From NCBI GenBank assembly GCA_937863535.1, contig CALMGB010000218.1, positions 1 through 32,279 of the forward strand: DNA of 32,279 bases. Direction: 5' to 3'. Shown here piece after piece: positions 28,540 to 32,279 of the stretch. Numbering within the stretch: position 1 is the stretch's first letter; each line of letters opens with the position of its first letter. A program made the position numbers and the translations under genes. The notes below the pieces were generated by a model. That model saw only the letters and a list, made by a program, of their open reading frames with translations, did not search any database and was not told the DNA's origin. The DNA comes from an uncultured Caulobacteraceae bacterium. GTDB lineage: Bacteria; Pseudomonadota; Alphaproteobacteria; Caulobacterales; Caulobacteraceae.

Positions 28540-29811
28540 GTGACGGATCAGGGTCGAGAGAGAGGCTCGCGACCGCCCGTCGGAGCGCCTGCCATGGTCC
28601 CGTCTTCTCTCGCCCGTCCCGCCGCTGGGGCGAGCGTTTCCTCTTCCCCCGTCGCCGCCCCCTTCAAGGTCGACATCTCCCGAGGCGAGCGCATCGGCCG
28701 CGTGTCGTCGGAGTGGTTCTCCCGCCCGGACGACGAGCGCTACCTGTCGCTGTCGGCCCTGCACGAGGCGGTCAAGGCCCGCAGCGAACGCGCCACCGCG
28801 CGGACGGTGGAGACCCGCGCCCTCAAGGTCGTGGCCAGCCGCGACGATGCCGAGCGCCTCACGCTGGCCATCCCTGGCCGAGCCGAGCCGGTGACCCCGA
28901 CCCACTGGAGCTTCGGGCAGATGTGCAGCCTGGTCGGCGCGCCCTCCAGCTACATGCGCCAGCTCCCCGCACCGCTGGCCGGCATCAACCTCCAGCACGG
29001 CCTCCTGTCCCACCGCGCTGAGCTGGTGAAGACGCTGGAGACCGACGACGGCCGCGTGGAGCTCCGCGCGGTGACCGGCCCCGACTACGGCCGTATCTGG
29101 GACCACGAGCTGGTCTCAGCGGTGATGCGCATCGCCGGCGACGGGGTGGGCGACACGCGCTGGAAGGTGCCGGGGCTGCTGGACTGGTCCACCATGACCC
29201 ACAACCCCTTCGTGGAGGTCACGAAGGACGCCACCACCCTCTACGCCTCCGACCGCGACGTCTTCCTCTTCCTGGTCGACGACACCCACCCGATCGAAGC
29301 GGGAAAGCTGCCGTCCGGCGATCCGGATTTGTACTTCCGAGGCTTCTACTGCTGGAACTCGGAGGTGGGCTCTAAAACGCTGGGCATCGCCAGCTTCTAC
29401 CTGCGGGCGGTGTGCATGAACCGCAACATCTGGGGCGCGGAGGGCTTCGAAGAGATCTCCATCCGCCACTCCAAATTCGCCGGCCACCGCTTCGCCCACC
29501 AGGCCGCTCCGGCGCTTGAGCGCTTCGCCGACTCCTCGCCATCCGCCTTCGTCGCCGGGGTGCGCGCGGCGCGGGAGGCGATCGTCGCGCGGGGCGACGA
29601 GGAGCGGGAGACCTTCCTTCGCAAGCGCGGCTTCTCCAGGTCCGAGACCGAGACGGTCATCGCCACGGTGCTGGACGAGGAAGGCCGCCCGCCGGAGTCG
29701 GTGTTCGACTTCGTCCAGGGCATCACCGCTCTCGCCCGGACCAAGCCGCACCAGGACGCACGCCTGGAGCTGGAGGGCCGGGCCGCCAAGCTCCTCGCCA
29801 GCGTGCACTGA
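28540..29811 (+). CDS. DUF932 domain-containing protein
   Basis: '[28 protein letters not shown]', '[20 protein letters not shown]', '[19 protein letters not shown]', '[23 protein letters not shown]' typical of DUF932 plasmid/phage-type proteins. Confidence 0.85.
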   Translation: MTDQGRERGSRPPVGAPAMVPSSLARPAAGASVSSSPVAAPFKVDISRGERIGRVSSEWFSRPDDERYLSLSALHEAVKARSERATARTVETRALKVVASRDDAERLTLAIPGRAEPVTPTHWSFGQMCSLVGAPSSYMRQLPAPLAGINLQHGLLSHRAELVKTLETDDGRVELRAVTGPDYGRIWDHELVSAVMRIAGDGVGDTRWKVPGLLDWSTMTHNPFVEVTKDATTLYASDRDVFLFLVDDTHPIEAGKLPSGDPDLYFRGFYCWNSEVGSKTLGIASFYLRAVCMNRNIWGAEGFEEISIRHSKFAGHRFAHQAAPALERFADSSPSAFVAGVRAAREAIVARGDEERETFLRKRGFSRSETETVIATVLDEEGRPPESVFDFVQGITALARTKPHQDARLELEGRAAKLLASVH

Positions 29812-29819
29812 CACCCGCG

Positions 29820-29837
29820 GAGCCGCTTCGGCGGCTC
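29820..29837. repeat. Hairpin GAGCCGC-TTCG-GCGGCTC (7-bp stem, UUCG tetraloop) after DUF932 gene
   Basis: Perfect inverted repeat with cUUCGg loop; no U-tract. Confidence 0.55.
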
Positions 29838-29945
29838 TACGGCTCTGCGGCTTATCCAGCCTGCGGCTGTGCGGGTCTGCGCTTCTCAGGGTCCACGGCT
29901 CTGCGGTCCTCCGCTCCTTCGAGGGAGAGGGGGGCCGCAGGCTTC

Positions 29946-32123
29946 GTGACGGTTGACCAGGTTGGGAGAGAGGCTCCCGGCCGGACCGTCGCGGAGACTA
30001 CCCTCGTGACCCAAGCTCATCCCAAGATCACCCTGTCGTCCTCGCGCGACATCCCCTTCAACAAGCTCGTCCTCTCCCAGGCCAACGTCCGGCGTATCAA
30101 GGCCGGCGTCGCCATCGAGGAGCTGGCCGAGGACATCGCCCGGCGCACCCTGCTGCAGAGCCTGACGGTCCGCCCCGTGGTGGACGCCGAAGGCCAGGAG
30201 ACCGGTCTGTATGAGGTCCCGTCCGGCGGCCGGCGCTTCCGGGCGCTGGAGCGGCTGGTCAAGGCCAAGCGCCTGGCCCGCAATGCGCCGATCCCGTGCG
30301 TGATCCGCACGGAGGGGATCGCCGAGGAGGATAGCCTGGCGGAGAACGTCCAGCGCGCGCCCTTGCATCCGCTGGACCAGTTCCGCGCCTTCCTGACCCT
30401 TCGCGAGAAGGGCCAGTCGGAGGAGGAGATCGCCGCGACCTTCTTCGTCTCCGTCGCGGTGGTGCGCCAGCGCCTGCGACTGGCGTCGGTCTCGCCCGCG
30501 TTGCTGGAGGTCTACGCCGAGGACGCCATGACGCTGGATCAGCTGATGGCCTTCACCGTCAACGGTGACCACCAACGCCAGGAGCAGGTGTTCGAGCGGC
30601 TGAAGGTCTCCTACGACAAGCAGCCCCATGCCATTCGGCGCATGCTGACCGAGGGCGCGGTGCGCGCCTCGGACAAGCGGGCGCAGTTCATCGGCGTGGA
30701 CGCCTATGTCGAGGCCGGCGGGGTGGTGCTGAACGACCTCTTCCAAGGCGATGACGGCGGCTGGCTGCAGGACGTGGCGCTGGTCGACGCCATGGTGGCC
30801 GACAGGCTGAAGGCGGCGGCGGCCACCATAGAGGCCGAGGGCTGGAAGTGGACGGAGGTCGCGCCCGACTTCCCCTATGGCCACACCTACGGCGTGCGCC
30901 AGCTCCGCGGCGAGACCGTGCCGCTGACCGCGGAGGAGGAGGCGACGCTCGCGGCGCTGACCGAGGAGGCCGAGGCCATCGAGGCGTCCTCAGCCGAGAC
31001 GGAGGAGCTCACCGAAGAGCAGGACCGGCGCATGGGCGAGATCGAGGCGGCGGTGGACGCTCTGAACGATCGTCCGATCCGCTTCGACCCGGCCGACGTG
31101 GCGCTCGCGGGCGTGTTCGTCTCCATCGACCGCGGCGGCCGGCTGCAGGTGGAGCGCGGGTTCGTGCGGCCGGAGGACGAACGGCCGGTGGAGCGGGAGC
31201 CCGAAGCCCTGGCCGAAGAGGCGGCGACGGCGCCATCGTCGTCGGAGACCGCGGCGGACGGGGAGGGCAGCCCGGCGATCCCGACCGTGGCGGAGCCGGA
31301 AGAGGAGGACGGTATCCGGCCGCTGCCGGACCGGTTGCCGACCGAGCTCACCGCCCACCGTACGCTTGGCCTGCGCCATGCGCTCGGCGAGCGGCCGGAC
31401 GTGGCCTTCCTCGCCGCCCTGCACGCCCTGGCGCTGCGGGTCTTCTACACCTACGGATCCGACACCTGCCTGGAGCTGGAGGTGAAGAGCGCGCGCTTCA
31501 GCGGCCAGGCGCCGGGGCTGGAGGCCAGCGCGGTGGCGGACGCCATCGCCGTGCGCCACCAGGCCTGGTCCGCCGTCCTGCCCAAGGCGTCCGAAGAGCT
31601 CTGGGACGCGCTGGGGAGCTTCGACGGCGACAGCCGCGAGGCGCTCTTCGCCCACTGCGTGGCGCAGGGCGTCAACGCGGTGCACGAGAGCTGGAACCGG
31701 CGTCCCCGCGCCCTGGCTCATGCCGACCGGCTCGCCGAGGCGGTCGAGCTGGACATGGCGGCGGCGGGCTGGTCGCCCACGGTGGACACCTACCTCGGCC
31801 GGGTGACCAAGGCCCGCATCCTGCAGGCGGTGGTGCAGGCGAAGGGGCAGCGGGCCGCCAACCGCATCGAGCACCTGAAGAAGGGCGAGATGGCCGAGGC
31901 GGCGGCGGCGCTGCTGGCGGGGAGCGGCTGGCTGCCCGAGCCGCTGCGCCCGCCAGGGCGGGAGACCGTGGCGTCGGCGGAGGGCGACGCCGACCCGGCC
32001 GACCCTGCACTGGTGATCGAAGCATCGGCGGCGGACGGCGGCGAACCGGCCATGGTCGAAGCGGAGACCTCGGCTGAGGATGGATGGGTCGCCGACAGCC
32101 CCCACGCGATCGCGGCCGAGTAG
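29946..32123 (+). CDS. ParB/RepB/Spo0J family protein (ParB N-terminal domain)
   Basis: 'IPFNKLVLSQANVRRIKAGVAIEELAEDIARRTLLQSLTVRPV...GLYEVPSGGRRFRALERL...IPCVIRTEGIAEEDSLAENVQRAPLHPLDQFRAF'. GTG at 30006 is a plausible alternative start. Confidence 0.9.
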   Translation: MTVDQVGREAPGRTVAETTLVTQAHPKITLSSSRDIPFNKLVLSQANVRRIKAGVAIEELAEDIARRTLLQSLTVRPVVDAEGQETGLYEVPSGGRRFRALERLVKAKRLARNAPIPCVIRTEGIAEEDSLAENVQRAPLHPLDQFRAFLTLREKGQSEEEIAATFFVSVAVVRQRLRLASVSPALLEVYAEDAMTLDQLMAFTVNGDHQRQEQVFERLKVSYDKQPHAIRRMLTEGAVRASDKRAQFIGVDAYVEAGGVVLNDLFQGDDGGWLQDVALVDAMVADRLKAAAATIEAEGWKWTEVAPDFPYGHTYGVRQLRGETVPLTAEEEATLAALTEEAEAIEASSAETEELTEEQDRRMGEIEAAVDALNDRPIRFDPADVALAGVFVSIDRGGRLQVERGFVRPEDERPVEREPEALAEEAATAPSSSETAADGEGSPAIPTVAEPEEEDGIRPLPDRLPTELTAHRTLGLRHALGERPDVAFLAALHALALRVFYTYGSDTCLELEVKSARFSGQAPGLEASAVADAIAVRHQAWSAVLPKASEELWDALGSFDGDSREALFAHCVAQGVNAVHESWNRRPRALAHADRLAEAVELDMAAAGWSPTVDTYLGRVTKARILQAVVQAKGQRAANRIEHLKKGEMAEAAAALLAGSGWLPEPLRPPGRETVASAEGDADPADPALVIEASAADGGEPAMVEAETSAEDGWVADSPHAIAAE

Positions 32124-32144
32124 AGCGCCCACCCCCGTCCACCT

Positions 32145-32166
32145 GGCCCGTCGGCGACGACGGGCC
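32145..32166. terminator. Hairpin GGCCCGTCG-GCGA-CGACGGGCC followed by CTTTCTCTT
   Basis: Perfect 9-bp stem, 4-nt loop and pyrimidine-rich tail between the parB stop and the next ATG. Confidence 0.6.
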
Positions 32167-32188
32167 CTTTCTCTTGGGGATCACCGCC

Positions 32189-32279
32189 ATGGCCGACGTG
32201 GCCTCAGACTTGGCGCGCCGCCTCGCCCGCGACCCGGAGGCGGTCTGCCGCCACTACCTCTCCAGCGGCCGTCGTGAGG
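32189..32279 (+). CDS. N-terminal fragment of a probable element-encoded primase/TOPRIM-type protein (continues beyond right edge)
   Basis: MADVASDLARRLARDPEAVCRHYLSSGRRE..., open to the window end; resembles N-termini of plasmid TOPRIM proteins, but only 30 aa visible. Confidence 0.45.
   Translation, partial: MADVASDLARRLARDPEAVCRHYLSSGRRE

Noticed and set aside
30848-32077. 409-aa plus-strand alternative-frame ORF
   Set aside because: Overlaps the parB frame; R/G/A-rich shadow translation.

Overview
High-GC alphaproteobacterial DNA (Caulobacterales/Sphingomonadales-like by inference), probably part of a plasmid or integrative element. (1) Left edge: the 5' part of a RecD2-like helicase gene on the minus strand, absent from the ORF track. 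(2) About 0.8-15.4 kb: a catabolic cargo island with PhyH dioxygenase, FAH-family hydrolase, lactate 2-monooxygenase-like flavoenzyme, MBL-fold hydrolase, NmrA-like protein, class III alcohol dehydrogenase, thiolase, two SDRs, a TonB-dependent receptor and three TetR regulators. (3) About 16.2-20.5 kb: a convergent pair of large P-loop ATPases (KAP family and OLD-like ATPase/TOPRIM), a candidate defence pair. (4) About 21-32.3 kb: element backbone with imuA-imuB-dnaE2, SRAP, DUF932, ParB and the start of a probable primase/TOPRIM gene. Main non-coding observations: a GAC-N4-GTC operator-like motif (best form TAGAC-N4-GTCTA) in most cargo promoter regions; tandem TGACCGYYGGTCA palindromes upstream of an SDR-TetR operon; an exact LexA-type box (GAAC-N7-GAAC) at imuA that overlaps the naive start codon; and a one-base frameshift splitting imuB. 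All family calls come from reading motifs by eye; no database search was run.
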